Shown piece after piece: positions 28,039-36,395 of a DNA stretch of 64,000 nucleotides. A model generated the notes under the pieces. That model saw only the letters and a program-made list of their open reading frames with translations. It did no database searches and was not told the origin of the DNA. Each line of letters starts with the position of its first letter. The stretch's first letter is position 1. The DNA is from RPQJ01 sp963706755 (GTDB lineage Bacteria > Pseudomonadota > Gammaproteobacteria > Steroidobacterales > Steroidobacteraceae): NCBI GenBank assembly GCA_963706755.1, contig CAVPNH010000003.1, positions 62,001 through 126,000 on the forward strand, read 5' to 3'. The position numbers and the translations under genes were made by a program.

Positions 28039-28779
28039 ATGCACCCGTTCCTGATCACTGGCCTTCTCCTGCTCGCATCGCTGGTTCCGTCCGGAGCCGG
28101 CGCGGCAGCCGTCGAGAGCGTCATGGTGCAGGACCCGTACATCGACCTGCACAGCGGCCCCGGCCGCGGCTACCCGGTCACCCAGGTGGTCGAGCGCGGC
28201 GGCAGCGTGGCGCTGCTGCGCCAGCGCACGGACTGGATCAAGGTGCGCACGGATCGTGACCGCGAAGGCTGGGTGCATCGCAGTCAGCTCGAGCGGACGC
28301 TGACCCCGGGCGGTGCCGAGGTTCAGCTCGCGGGCCCGGGTCCGGAGTCCCGCGTCCAGCACCGCTGGGAGGTCGGCGTCGGCGCCGGCGACTTCGACGG
28401 CGCGGACACCGTGGCCGTCACGGCGTCGTATGCGCTCACCGAGTCGCTGTTCGTGCGCGCCGATGTCTCGCAACTGCTCGGCTCGTACTCGACCGGCTGG
28501 CTGGGCACGGCGGGCATCGGCCACATCTTCATGCCGCAGTGGCGAGTGTCGCCCTTCGTCTCGATCGGCGGCGGCGTCGTCTACGTGGACCCGAACGCGA
28601 CGCTGGTCCAGACGAGCAACCGCACGAACACCGTGGCCTACGCCGGCGCCGGTCTTCGCGGGTATCTCAGCGACCGCTTCCTGCTGCAGGCCGAGTACCG
28701 CCAGTTCGTGATCTTCATGGACACCAACGACAACGAGGTCATCAACGAATGGACCGTCGGCTTCACGCATTTCTTCTGA
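28039..28779 (+). CDS. SH3-domain protein with C-terminal outer-membrane beta-barrel
   Basis: 246 residues. Signal peptide (FLITGLLLLASLVPSGAGAA), then a bacterial SH3 domain (PYIDLHSGPGRGYPVTQVVE, WIKVRTDRDREGWVHRSQLE; about 35-90), then an eight-strand barrel-like region ending in an aromatic residue (INEWTVGFTHFF), the usual outer-membrane signature. It starts four bases after the HzsA-related stop. SH3 plus barrel proteins pair with the barrel protein encoded by the next gene, whose start lies inside this one. Confidence 0.82.
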   Translation: MHPFLITGLLLLASLVPSGAGAAAVESVMVQDPYIDLHSGPGRGYPVTQVVERGGSVALLRQRTDWIKVRTDRDREGWVHRSQLERTLTPGGAEVQLAGPGPESRVQHRWEVGVGAGDFDGADTVAVTASYALTESLFVRADVSQLLGSYSTGWLGTAGIGHIFMPQWRVSPFVSIGGGVVYVDPNATLVQTSNRTNTVAYAGAGLRGYLSDRFLLQAEYRQFVIFMDTNDNEVINEWTVGFTHFF

Positions 28780-29414
28780 ACGCCGCGGTCGTCGCAGGCG
28801 CCATCGGGGCACCGTCCGCAGTGCTTGCGCAGGACACGGTCGGCGCGGCCGCGGACGCCCCGCAGGTCGTCGAACCGCGCGTCGCACGCCGCGACGTCAG
28901 TACCCCCGCGATCGACACCGAGAACTTCGAGGCGGGCCTGTTCATCGGCACCGTCAGCATCGAGGACTTCGGCTCGAGCTTCCTCTACGGCGGGCGCATC
29001 GCCTACCACTTCACCGAGGACGTGTTCGCCGAAGCGTCCATCGGGTCGGCCAAGGCCGGCACGACGAGTTACGAGGACCTGAGCGGCTCAGCCCAGTTGC
29101 TCACGAACAGCGAGCGGCAGTACACCTACTACGACCTTGCCCTGGGCTGGAACGCACTGCCCGGCGAGGTGTTCCTGGGCGGCAAGCGCGCAATGCCGAG
29201 CGCCGTCTACGCGACGCTCGGGGTCGGCAGCACCCGCTTCGGCGGCGACGATCACTTCACGCTGACGCCGGGCGCGGGATTCCGCCTGCTCGTGACCGAC
29301 TGGCTCGCCGCCCACCTGGACGCCCGCGACCAGATGTTCGACAGCGACCTCCTCGGCAAGACCAAGCTGACCCATAACCTGCAGTTCAGCATCAGCCTCA
29401 CGGCCTTCTTCTGA
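28749..29414 (+). CDS. Outer-membrane beta-barrel protein
   Basis: 221 residues from the ATG at 28749, which overlaps the previous gene by 31 bases. It has a basic N terminus and signal peptide (LLNAAVVAGAIGAPSAVLAQ), then barrel strands (NFEAGLFIGTVSIEDFGSSF, LYGGRIAYHFTEDVFAEASI, SAVYATLGVGSTRFGGDDHF) ending NLQFSISLTAFF with a terminal Phe. It fits the outer membrane beta-barrel family that accompanies SH3-barrel proteins. Confidence 0.82.
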   Translation: MDRRLHAFLLNAAVVAGAIGAPSAVLAQDTVGAAADAPQVVEPRVARRDVSTPAIDTENFEAGLFIGTVSIEDFGSSFLYGGRIAYHFTEDVFAEASIGSAKAGTTSYEDLSGSAQLLTNSERQYTYYDLALGWNALPGEVFLGGKRAMPSAVYATLGVGSTRFGGDDHFTLTPGAGFRLLVTDWLAAHLDARDQMFDSDLLGKTKLTHNLQFSISLTAFF

Positions 29415-29428
29415 CCGTGGAGTAATCC

Positions 29429-29908
29429 ATGCGCCATCTCCGATCCCTCGCCGCACTCGCACTCCTCGCCGTCCTCGCGACCGGCGCACGCGCCGCGGCA
29501 CCTGACTTCACTCTGCCGGCCCGCGACGGAGGCAAGCTCCGCCTGAGCGAACTCAAGGGCCAGGTCGTCATGATCAACTTCTGGGCGACCTGGTGCGGGC
29601 CGTGCCGCCAGGAGATGCCGCTGCTGCAGCAGATCCAGGCGAAGTACGAGCCACTGGGCTTCACCCTGCTCGGCATCAACGTCGAGCCTGACAGTGCCGA
29701 GGCCCAGGCCTGGCTCGCCAAGGTCCCGGTGAGTTTCCCGATCCTCTTCGACCGGCAGAACCAGGTGGCCGAGTCCTTCGGCGTCGAGGGCATGCCGAGT
29801 TCCGTGTTCATCGACCGCTCCGGCAACGTGCGCTACGTGCATCGCGGCTACAAGCCCGGCGACGAGGCCAAGTACGCCGACATGGTCCGGAGCCTGGTGA
29901 AGGAATGA
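29429..29908 (+). CDS. TlpA-family periplasmic thiol-disulfide oxidoreductase
   Basis: 159 residues: signal peptide (LAALALLAVLATGARAAAPD), thioredoxin fold with active site NFWATWCGPCRQEM near residue 53, cis-Pro in EGMPSSVFIDRSG and a helical end. It differs from the riboswitch-linked TlpA-like protein (WCGSC site). Its stop overlaps the DUF4266 start by four bases. In other genomes TlpA, DUF4266 and DUF3570 genes travel together; here it may reduce haem-site cysteines or partner thiols. Confidence 0.9.
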   Translation: MRHLRSLAALALLAVLATGARAAAPDFTLPARDGGKLRLSELKGQVVMINFWATWCGPCRQEMPLLQQIQAKYEPLGFTLLGINVEPDSAEAQAWLAKVPVSFPILFDRQNQVAESFGVEGMPSSVFIDRSGNVRYVHRGYKPGDEAKYADMVRSLVKE

Positions 29909-30138
29909 CCCGCATGCGCTACGCCCGATGCTCCCTGCTGGTGTTGCTCGCCTGCCTCGCCGGCTGCAGCGGCGTCGAGCCCTGGGTCAAGCCCTATGAG
30001 CGCCAGAACTTCGCGGACCTGGTCATGATTGCCGACCGCGACCCGGTTTCGCTGGCCTACATCGAGCACGTCTACGAGGCCCGCGAGGGCGCCCGCGGGG
30101 CCCTCGGTGGTCACGGCGGCGGCTGCGGCTGCAACTGA
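29905..30138 (+). CDS. DUF4266 small lipoprotein
   Basis: 77 residues with a lipobox (LLACLAGC, Cys about 22). The mature part carries the DUF4266 pattern VEPWVKPYERQNFADLVM and YIEHVYEAREGARGA, and ends in a Gly-rich Cys pair, GGGCGCN. The terminal cysteines are characteristic of the family and may take part in thiol chemistry with the adjacent TlpA. An ATGA overlap links it to tlpA, and eight bases separate it from the DUF3570 gene. Confidence 0.88.
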   Translation: MTRMRYARCSLLVLLACLAGCSGVEPWVKPYERQNFADLVMIADRDPVSLAYIEHVYEAREGARGALGGHGGGCGCN

Positions 30139-30146
30139 GCATCGCC

Positions 30147-31290
30147 ATGAGTCACCTTCGCAAGGACATTTCATCGTTGCTGGCGCTGGCGCTGGCATTG
30201 CCCGCGCCCGCCAGGGCTGCCGTCCTGCCGGACGACCGCGCCGACGCGCTCTACCACCGCTACGAAGGCGGCGGTGTGACGGTGGACGGGCCGTCCTTGC
30301 TGGTGCGCAAGAAGTTCGGCGAGAAGTTCTCGGTGGCCGCCAACTACTACGTGGACATGGTCTCGAGCGCGTCGATCGACGTGGTCACGCAGGCGAGCCC
30401 GTACAAGGAAACGCGACGGCAGGCCAGCCTCGCAGCGGACATGCTGAACGGCAAGACCCAGTATTCGCTCGCGTACACCAACAGCGAGGAAGACGACTAC
30501 ACCGCGAACACCGCGTCGTTCGACCTGAGCCAGGACATGTTCGGGGACCTGACGACCGTCTCGCTCGGCTTCAGCCGCGCATGGGACGAGGTGCGAAACA
30601 ACACCGACCCGGCCTTCAAGGAGCCCGTCGATCGCTGGAGCTACCGCCTGGGCGTCGCGCAGATATTGACGCCCGAGCTCATGATGGGCCTCACGTTCGA
30701 GACCATCACCGACGAGGGCTACCTGAACAATCCGTACCGCTCTGCCCGGTACAGGGATCCTGACGACACCACCAGCTACCTGTGGGAGCCGGAAATCTAT
30801 CCGCATACGCGAACCAGCAACGCCGTGTCGGTCACGGCGGACTACTACCTCTGGTATCGCGCCGCGTTGCACGGCATGTACCGTTACTACACGGACACCT
30901 GGGGCGTCGGCGCGAATACCGCGCGCCTCGGCTATACGCATCCGATCGGCGAACGGTGGATCCTCGAGGCCGACTACCGCTGGTACGACCAGTCGGCGGC
31001 CGACTTCTACTCCGACCTGTTCCCGTACGAGGATTCGCAGAACTTCGTGGGGCGCGACAAGGAACTGAGCACGTTCCAGAGCCAGATGGTCACCGTCGGT
31101 GCCACCTGGCGATTGCCCCCGTTCGAGTGGGGCGGGATCGAGCGCTCGACCGTGAACATCTTCTACGACCACGCGCTCTACGACTACGCCGACTTCCGCG
31201 ACATCCCCAAGGGGGGTGCGGCCGGCCACGGAGCCCCTGTATCACTTCGGCGCAGACGTGCTGCGGGTGTTCTTCTCGATCTGGTTCTAG
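30147..31290 (+). CDS. DUF3570 outer-membrane barrel protein, one frame break
   Basis: About 380 residues with a signal peptide (LALALALPAPARAAVLPDDR) and many amphipathic barrel strands (VAANYYVDMVSSASIDVVTQ, YSLAYTNSEEDDYTANTASF, WILEADYRWYDQSAADFYSD). The expected C terminus EPLYHFGADVLRVFFSIWF-stop is present in the next frame, reached by removing one G from the six-G run at 31211-31216. The TAG at 31288-31290 is thus the true stop, and it shares CTAG with the stop of the convergent pap gene. Last gene of the plus-strand redox run. Confidence 0.88.
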
Positions 31291-32767
31291 TCGAGCGCGG
31301 CCTCGATCCGCTCGCAGAGGCGGCGCAGCACCAGGAGCCGCGCGTATCGCTTGTCGTCCGCCGGGATGACGTGCCACGGGGCGTGCCGGGTGCTCGTGCG
31401 CGCAAGCATGTCGCTGGCGGCGCGCTGGTAGGCGGCCCACCGCCCGCGATTCGTCCAGTCCTCGGGATCCACCTTGAACCGCTTCAACGGGTTGCGATCG
31501 CGCTCCCTGAAGCGCGCCAGCTGTTCCCCGGGACTCACGGACATCCAGAACTTCGCGACCACGAGCCGATGCTCGGTGAGCTGCCGCTCGAACTCGTTGA
31601 TTTCGGCGTATGCGCGCTGCCAGTCGGGCCGTGCCGCAAATCCACGGACACGCTCCACGAGCACGCGGCCATACCACGAGCGGTCGAAGATCGTGTAGTT
31701 GCCGCGCGGCGGCAGGTGAAACCAGAAGCGCCAGAGGAAGGGACGCGCGATTTCCTCGGGTGACGGCGCCGAGATCGGAACGACGCGATACTGCCGTGCA
31801 TCGAGCGCTGCGGTGATGCGGCGGATGGCCCCGCCCTTGCCCGCCGCGTCCATGCCCTCGAACGCGACGACCACGGCCCGCTTCGCGAACCGGCTGCGCC
31901 GCGACAGCAGCGCGAGCCGGCCCTGCAGTGCCTCGAGTTCGCGCTCGTAGTCCTCCTCCGCGACTCGCGGGCCGCGGTGCCCGCCCGACAGCGCGGCGCG
32001 GCCGGGCCCGGGCCGCGACGCCGCCAGCGTCACCGGGGCAGCACGCCCGATCCGGCCCTCGATGCCCGCCAGCAGCACCCGGCCCACTTCGAGCGCCCGG
32101 TGCTGCCGGTCCGTGCCGTCGACCAGGTGCCAGCGCGCGGCCGGCTGCTCGGTCACCTCGAGGCAATGCTCCAGCACCCGCTCTACGCGACGGAAGTGCC
32201 GGGCCAGCCAGAGGTCCTCGCGCGTCACGCGCCAGCGCGTGCGCTTGTCCTCGCGGAGCTTTCGGAGCCGGCTGCGCTGCAGCTCCGGCCCGACGTGCAG
32301 GTGCACCTTCACGACGGCGACGCCGTCGGCCACCAGCATCCGCTCGAGCGACCGGATGCGCTCGGCTTCGCGGCGCACGAGGTCCGCGGGACGCGCCGGA
32401 TGGAGCGACCGGATTCGCGCAGGAAGTCACCGTACCAGCCGGCGTGCAGGATCGCGATGCGGCCGCGCGGCGGCATGACCCGCCAGTACCGCCACAACGG
32501 CGGCCTCTGGCGTTCGGCCTCGTCCGGCTCCCGAAAGCCGTACACCGTGACGAACTTCGGATCGAGCCACCCGAGCAGCTCGTTCACGGCCTCGCTGCGC
32601 CCTGCGCCCGGGATGCCGGTGACGATCAGCGCCACGGCTCGGGCGCCGCTCTTGCGCAGTTCGAACTGCGCATCCAGCAGCCGGTCCTGCAGCTTCGGCA
32701 ACTCGTGCTCGTACTCGAGCTTCGTCAGCCGCCGACCGCTCAGGACCTCGTGCAACATCGGGGCCAT
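31287..32767 (-). CDS. pap: Polyphosphate:AMP phosphotransferase (two PPK2 domains), one frame break
   Basis: Transfers phosphate from polyphosphate to AMP, giving ADP. Two tandem PPK2 domains are seen. The N-terminal one has VTGIPGAGRSEAVNELLGWL (Walker A) and PPLWRYWRVMPPRGRIAILH. The C-terminal one has FEGMDAAGKGGAIRRITAAL (Walker A), RFWFHLPPRGNYTIFDRSWY and WMSVSPGEQLARFRERDRNP. About 490 residues in all, as expected for the fused type. The halves join across one frame change near 32395 (RRVPADLVRREAERIRSL). It is convergent with the DUF3570 gene. Confidence 0.92.
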
Positions 32768-32794
32768 TACTCCTGCGCCTGCGATCCGTTTCCT

Positions 32795-32824
32795 GCTATC
32801 CGCTATCCGCTATCCGCTATCCGC
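32795..32824. repeat. Four tandem copies of a 7-base unit (GCTATCC)
   Basis: GCTATCC occurs four times head to tail between pap and aguA, followed by GC. Such short TATCCGC runs are a common kind of slippage-prone intergenic repeat. It lies just upstream of the pap start (32767) and downstream of the aguA stop. No known function. Confidence 0.8.
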
Positions 32825-32825
32825 C

Positions 32826-32870
32826 GGTCACTAACCGCTCTCCCCTCGCAAAACGCTGGTCACTAACCGC
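32826..32870. repeat. Direct repeat of GGTCACTAACCGC spanning the aguA 3' end
   Basis: The 13-base word occurs at 32826-32838 and again at 32858-32870. The first copy contains the aguA stop codon (32831-32833); the second lies inside the last codons. Duplication of 32 bases here may have extended the reading frame slightly. Confidence 0.75.
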
Positions 32871-33981
32871 GTCCTCGGCACCTGCTGCGTGATGCAGTGA
32901 ACGTTGCCGCCGCCGAGCAGGATCTCGCGACCCGGCGACGCCGACGACCTCGCGCTTCGGGAAGAGGGACTTGAGCTTGCGCATCGCCGCCCCGTCCCGC
33001 TTCGGGTCGAGCAGCGGCACGACCACTCGACGGTTGCCCAGGTAGAAATTGACGTAGGAGCCGGCGAGCCGCGACCCGGCCTCGCGCGGCTGGGAGCCCT
33101 CGGCCGCGTCGATGCCCTCGGCCTCGGCCTTCGTCATGTGCAGCGGGCCCGGCTGCACGAGCTTGTGCACCTTGAACCGCCGCCCGCGTGCATCGCGTGC
33201 CTGCCTGAGCCGCTCCCAGCGCGTCGCGGGAAATCTCGTACTGCGGATCGCGTCTGTCGTCGGTCCAGGTGAGCACGACTTCGCCCGGCCGCACGAACGC
33301 GCAGAGGTTGTCCACGTGCCCGTCGGTCTCGTCCAGGTGCACGCCCTTGCCCAGCCAGACGATGGTCTCGACGCCGAGGTAGCGCCTGAGCAGGCGCTCG
33401 ATCTCGCGCGCGCGAGAGGTGCGGGTTGCGATTGCGGTTGAGCAGGCACTCCTCGGTCGTGATGAGCGTGCCCTGCCCGTCGACGTGGATCGCGCCGCCC
33501 TCGAGCACGAAGGGCGCGCGGTACCGGTCGCAGCCCTCGATCTCGATCACCTTCTGCGCGACGGCTTCGTCCCTGTCCCAGGGAAAGTAGATGCCGCCGT
33601 CGAGACCGCCCCAGGCGTTGAACATCCAGTCCACGCCGCGCAGCCCGCCGCGCCCATTCACGACGAAGGTGGGACCGACGTCGCGCATCCACGCATCGTC
33701 GCTCGAAAGCTCGACGACACGCACGCCGGCCGGCAGCCTGCGGCGCGCGTTGTCGTACTGCGCGGCGGAGACGCCGACCGAGACGGGCTCGCTGCCCGCG
33801 ATCGCTGTCGGCGACCGCCACGAAAGCCTGCTGCGCCGGCTTGGCGCCGAGGCGCCAGTTGTCCGGGCGCTCGGGCCACAGCATCCAGCAGCCGGCGTGC
33901 GCGCTCGAATTCGCCGGGCATCCGGTATCCGTCGCGTCGCGGGTCGCTCGAGAGGGTGCGGGTCACTTTCCTGTTCTCCAT
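32831..33981 (-). CDS. aguA: Agmatine deiminase AguA, frames broken
   Basis: Hydrolyses agmatine to N-carbamoylputrescine and ammonia. Conserved blocks of this guanidine-modifying family appear in three frames: SSDDAWMRDVGPTFVVNGRG near 33695, WMFNAWGGLDGGIYFPWDRD, FVLEGGAIHVDGQGTLITTE, HLDETDGHVDNLCAFVRPGE near 33340 and the catalytic Cys in GGGNVHCITQQVP near 32895. I place the stop at 32831-32833 after restoring the final frame, and the start at the ATG at 33981 (MENRKVTRTLSS). Breaks near 33885, 33805, 33415, 33215 and 32935 mostly look like one extra base each. It may feed putrescine metabolism along with the pot transporter. Confidence 0.9.
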
Positions 33982-34031
33982 GTGCCCGTGCGGCGCCGCA
34001 GGCGGGCGATTCGACGCGGCGTCAGTACGCT

Positions 34032-36391
34032 TCAGATCCTGGCCCGGGCCAGCCGCAGCGCATTGCTGATCACGCTCACCGAACTCAGCGACATCGCCGC
34101 CGCGGCCGCGGCCGGCGCGAGCGAGCATCCCGCGAGCGGATACAGGGCGCCGGCCGCCAGCGGCACGCCGAGGGAATTGTAGCCAAAGGCGAACAGCAGG
34201 TTCTGGCGGACGTTCGACATCGTTGCGCCTGCGAGCCGCAGCGCGCGTGCAATGGCCCGGAGGTCGCCGCTCATGAGCGTCACGCCGGCCGTCTGCTTCG
34301 CGATGTCGGTGCCCGTTCCCATCGCGATGCCGACATCGGCCTCGGCGAGCGCGGGGGCGTCGTTGACGCCGTCGCCCACCATCGCGACCCTGCGCCCGTC
34401 CGCGCGCAGGCGGCGCACGACCTCGGGCCTTGCCGTCGGGCATCACGCCGGCATGGATCTCGTCGATGGCCGAGCATCTGCGCGACGGCACGCACGGATC
34501 CCTCGTGGTCGCCCGACAGCAGCACGACGCGCAGGCCGTGGCGCTTGAGCTCCTGCACGGCCTCCCAGGCCTCGGGCTTCAGCGGGTCGGCGATGCCGAG
34601 AATGCCGATCGGCACGTGGTCCACCGCGACGAAGACCGCGGTCTGGCCGAGTTCCCGCAGGCGCTCGGCCTCGGGCTCGAGCGCGCCGACGTCCACGCCC
34701 GCGTCGGCCATCAGCCGGGCGTTGCCCACGGCGACCCGGCGCATCTGCACGACGCCCGTCGCTCCCGCACCGGGCATCGCCTCGAAACCGTAGGTGCGAC
34801 CCAGTCGCAACCCTCGCTCGTCTGTGCCGCACGAACGATCGCGGCCGCGAGCGGATGCTCGCTCGCCTGCTCGAGGCTGGCGGCGTAGCGCAGCAGCTCC
34901 GACTCGGCGATGTCGTCCACGGGAAGGATGCTCACGACCTCGGGACGCCCTGCGGTGAGCGTGCCGGTCTTGTCGAGCACCACGGTATCGACGTCCTCGA
35001 GCGCCTGCAGCGCACCGGCGTCGCGGAACAGCACGCCCGCCTGCGCCCCGCGGCCCATCGCCACCGTCATGGACATCGGCGTGGCGAGCCCGAGCGCGCA
35101 GGGGCAGGCGACGATCAGCGTGCTGACGGCGACGAGCAGCGCGTTCGCGAGCCGCGGCTCCGGCCCGACGAACGCCCAGACGAGCGCGGCGACGACCGCG
35201 ACCGCGATGACGGCGGGGACGAACCATGCCGACACGCTTGTCGGCGAGGGCCTGCACCGGCGCCCGGCTGCGTTGCGCCTCGGCGACCGCCTGCACGACG
35301 CGCGCGAGCACCGTCTCCGCGCCGACGTGCGCGGCGCGCAGCACCAGCGACCCCTGGCCGTTCAGCGTGCCCGCCGATGACCGCGTCCCCCGGCGCCTTG
35401 TCGACCGGCAGCGACTCGCCGGTGACCATGGACTCGTCCACGGCACCGCGGCCCTCGACGACCACGCCGTCCACCGGCATGCGTTCCCCGGGGCGCACGC
35501 GCAGCTGGTCCCCGACCCTGCGCCTCGGCCAGCGGGATCTCGATCTCCTGCCCGTCCGGGCTCGATGCGTCGCGCAGTCTTCGGCGCGAGGTCCATCAGC
35601 GCGCGCAGCGCGGCACCGGTGCGGCCGCGGGCGCGCAGTTCGAGCACCTGCCCGAGCAGCACGAGCGTGACGATCATCGCCGCGGACTCGAAATAGAGGG
35701 CCGCCTCGCCGCCGTGCCGGAACGCATGCGGAACGGCCGCCGGGCACGAGCGTCGCGACGGCGCTGTATGCATAGGCCGCGACGACGCCGAGGCCGATCA
35801 GCGTGAACATGTTGAGCTGCCGCGTCGCGAGCGAGCGGGCACCGCGCACGAGCAGCGGCCAGCCGCACCACAGGACCACGGGCGTCGCGAGTGCGAACTG
35901 GGCCCAGGGACCGCCCGTCGCGCCACTCAGGCTCGCGGGCAGCCAGCCGGCCATTCCCGCCATCGCAAGCGCGAAAAGCGGGGCCGTCAGCGCCAGCGAG
36001 ACCAGGAAACGCCGCCGCATGTCCCGAAGTTCGGGATCCTCGCCGTCGCGCCGCCACCGGCATCGCCGGCTCGAGGGCCATGCCGCAGCGCGGGCAGGCC
36101 GCCGGGCACCGGGCTCTCGACGCCCGGGCACATCGGGCAGACATAGAGCGTCTCGCCCGGCCGCAGCGCCCTGCGACCGGCGGCACTGCCTTGCGCCGCT
36201 GCCTCCTGCGTGGCAGCAGTCGTGTCCGGCATTGCCGCGACCGGTACTGCGGCTCCTCGTGGCAGCAATCGTGCAGCAGGCGCCGCAACTGCGTGCTTGG
36301 CGGCTGCGCGTGGCAGCAATCTTGCCCGGCCCGGTGTTTCAGCCGGTGCCTTGGCTTCGGCGTGGCAACAATCGTGTGTCGGGTCGTTCAT
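34032..36391 (-). CDS. copA: Copper-type P1B ATPase with a Cys/His-repeat N terminus, frames broken
   Basis: ATP-driven export of Cu(I)/Ag(I). The N terminus carries repeated HDCCH-type motifs (four when frames are restored: near 36375, 36310, 36270 and 36225), followed by a heavy-metal-binding domain LYVCPMCPGVESPVPGACPR...CGMALEP. No HMA domain is seen. The P-type core follows: ACPCALGLATP (CPC metal site, near 35095), DKTGTLTAG (phosphorylated Asp, near 34970), VGDGVNDAPALAEADVGIAM near 34360, and the final membrane helices ending LARARI. Breaks occur at about ten points. It lies four bases after cusA and is the last gene of the copper operon. Confidence 0.9.
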
Positions 36392-36395
36392 GCGG

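Noticed and set aside
32795..32824. CRISPR-like repeat array
   Set aside because: The units are 7 bases, head to tail, with no spacers and no cas genes.
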